Shown here piece after piece: positions 61,617 through 64,000 of a DNA stretch of 64,000 nucleotides. The DNA is from Stackebrandtia albiflava. GTDB lineage: Bacteria; Actinomycetota; Actinomycetes; Mycobacteriales; Micromonosporaceae. The notes below the pieces were generated by a model. It worked only from the letters and a program-made list of their open reading frames with translations. It was not told where the DNA came from and did no database searches. The stretch lies in assembly GCF_007994225.1 (NCBI RefSeq), contig NZ_VLLL01000006.1, forward strand, positions 1,364,001 to 1,428,000, read 5' to 3'. The translations under genes were made by a program, and so were the position numbers. Within the stretch, counting starts at the first letter, position 1. Every line of letters begins with the position of its first letter.

Positions 61617-62852
61617 TCAGGAGGACGCCGCGGTGTCCTTCTCCTTCTCGGACTGCTTCTTGTCGTCGGGGTCGCCACCCAGGGCGCCCAGGCCGATGCC
61701 CTGAAGCTGGCCCATCATCGTGCGCAGCGTGGACTGGACGTTGTCGCGCTCGCGGGTGAGCATGTCCACCTCCTTGCGCGCCTTCGTGGTGGTCTCCTCC
61801 GCGTCGGCCTTGGCGTCGGAGATGAGGCGGGACGCCTCGGCCTTGGCGTCGGCGACGGCCTTCTCGGCGGCCGACTTGGCCTTCTCGGTCGTGTCGGTCG
61901 CGTACCGCTCCGACTCGATGCGACGGGCCTCGGCCTTGGACTCGATCTCCTTGGCGCGTTCCTCGGCGGTCTTGGCCCGCAGCTCGGCCTCCGTCACCAG
62001 CTTCTGGGTCGCGGCGATCGCCTCGGCGTGACGCTCGGACTCCTCGCGCTCCGCCCGCTCGCGGCGCTCCGCGAGTTCCAGGTCCAGCGCCTGGAGCTCC
62101 TTGTCGCGCTTCTCCTTGGCGTCGGCGAAGAGCTTGGCGGCCTCGGCGCGCTTCTCCTCGGCCTCCCGCGCCGCCTTGGCGCGCAACTGGGTGATCTCCC
62201 GGTCGGCGGTGGCGCGCAGGCTCGCGACCTCGCGTTCGACGCTGGCCTTGAGTTCGGCCACCTCGTGCCCGGTCGAGGTGCGCAGCTGCTTGGTCTCGCG
62301 CTCGGCGTCCGACCGGAGGGTCTCGGCCTCGCGGCGGGCCTGCACCCGCATCTCGGCGGCCTCGCGTTCGGCGGCGGTACGCAGGTTGCCTGCCTCGCGT
62401 TCGGCGGCCTGCTTGTAGCCGTTGGCCTCGTTGCGGGCGGCGTCGGTGATCTCGCGGGCCTCGAGGCGTGCCGCGGACAGGATGCCCTCGGTCTCACGTT
62501 TGGCCTCGGCCCGGTGTTCGTTCGCCTGCTCCTCGGCCAGGCGCAGGATCTGCTCGACCCGCGTCCCCAGGCCCGACAGAGTGGGGCGGCTGTTCTCCTC
62601 GAGCTGTTGTGCCTGCTCCGCCAGCCGCTGTTCCAGCCCGGTGACCCGCTGCTCCGCCTGGCGGAGTCGCCGCTGAGCCTCGGTCATTCGCTGTTCGGCT
62701 TCGGAGCGTGCCTGCTCGCTCTGCTTCAGCGAGGCGTTGACGCGCTGGAAGTGTTCCTCGACCTGATTCCGGTCGTAACCGCGAAGTACGACGGGGAATT
62801 CGACCTGTTGGTGTGACGGTTCGAAGAAGGAATTGGAGGGCTGCTGGGACAT
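61617..62852 (-). CDS. DivIVA-like coiled-coil protein, shorter paralogue
   Basis: A 411-residue protein. The DivIVA-like start FPVVLRGYDRNQVEEHFQRVNASLKQ resembles the neighbour's LRGYDKKQVDKYL. Coiled coil runs from about residue 25 to 390 (EAEQRMTEAQRRLRQAEQRVTGLEQRLAEQAQQLEE; AEREAGNLRTAAEREAAEMRVQARREAETLRSDAERE, in parts). It ends with a short Lys/Asp/Glu tail. ATG 62852 is selected; the frame upstream to 62990 is not domain-like. Probably a polar-growth or cytoskeletal scaffold working with the longer relative. Confidence 0.9.
   Translation of the reverse strand: MSQQPSNSFFEPSHQQVEFPVVLRGYDRNQVEEHFQRVNASLKQSEQARSEAEQRMTEAQRRLRQAEQRVTGLEQRLAEQAQQLEENSRPTLSGLGTRVEQILRLAEEQANEHRAEAKRETEGILSAARLEAREITDAARNEANGYKQAAEREAGNLRTAAEREAAEMRVQARREAETLRSDAERETKQLRTSTGHEVAELKASVEREVASLRATADREITQLRAKAAREAEEKRAEAAKLFADAKEKRDKELQALDLELAERRERAEREESERHAEAIAATQKLVTEAELRAKTAEERAKEIESKAEARRIESERYATDTTEKAKSAAEKAVADAKAEASRLISDAKADAEETTTKARKEVDMLTRERDNVQSTLRTMMGQLQGIGLGALGGDPDDKKQSEKEKDTAASS

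Positions 62853-64000
<1,148 letters not shown>

Overview
The window is a 64-kb piece of a high-GC actinobacterial chromosome. The evidence is consistently very high GC at third codon positions, frequent GTG starts, and lineage-typical genes: the mismatch endonuclease NucS, the acyl-CoA carboxylase alpha/beta/epsilon set with BirA, GuaB1, LpdA-type quinone reductase, DUF397-like, MauE/DsbA membrane redox proteins and DivIVA-like coiled-coil proteins. The gene set would fit a Glycomycetales/Micromonosporales-type filamentous actinomycete, but that placement is a guess. I see no rRNA, tRNA, CRISPR array, prophage or complete insertion sequence.

Layout. 1-5 kb: M20 amidohydrolase, a tiny secreted protein, gamma-glutamylcyclotransferase, LpdA, a VOC protein and a small RHH-like protein. 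5-18 kb: nucleotide and fatty-acid metabolism (guaB1, the biotin carboxylase/BCCP gene, a PadR-controlled ABC exporter, maf, accE, a NYN-domain gene, the carboxylase beta gene, birA), then a regulator and a PH-domain membrane protein. 18-28 kb: MaoC, two GtrA proteins, a sigma factor fused to a membrane and extracellular region, purK-purE, a DUF-type membrane protein, an MFS exporter with a perfect operator palindrome, a phosphotransferase and a DoxX protein with two operator-like repeats. 28-34.5 kb: two divergent gene sets around an ECF sigma/zinc-finger pair that join copper handling (CopC-CopD, YcnI) to thiol redox (DsbA-like, MauE). 35-43 kb: a HelD-like RNA polymerase recycling ATPase, then a four-gene module S8 protease / ECF sigma / small beta-sandwich protein / TPR-CHAT protease. 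43-51 kb: a type-II NADH dehydrogenase, nucS, putP and a four-gene set built round an FtsK/EccC-like ATPase. 51-64 kb: an Rpn-like nuclease gene with a strong internal translation start, 3-hydroxyacyl-CoA and aldehyde dehydrogenases, an alpha/beta hydrolase, a pseudokinase, an AI-2E transporter, two long DivIVA-like coiled-coil proteins and the 5' part of ahcY.

Most promising for new biology: (1) the protease-sigma-CHAT module at 37.4-42.8 kb, which resembles in gene content, but not in CRISPR context, the TPR-CHAT/sigma arrangement of type III-E systems; (2) the Rpn-like gene at 51.5-52.4 kb, whose internal Shine-Dalgarno and ATG would make a separate C-terminal 96-residue protein across a 12-bp tandem repeat; (3) the sigma factor fused to transmembrane and surface domains at 19.4-21.9 kb; (4) the FtsK/EccC-like set at 46.8-51.4 kb; (5) the copper/thiol sigma regulon, in which three exported proteins appear to mature with an N-terminal histidine. 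All functional statements are from reading the sequence; no database search was run.
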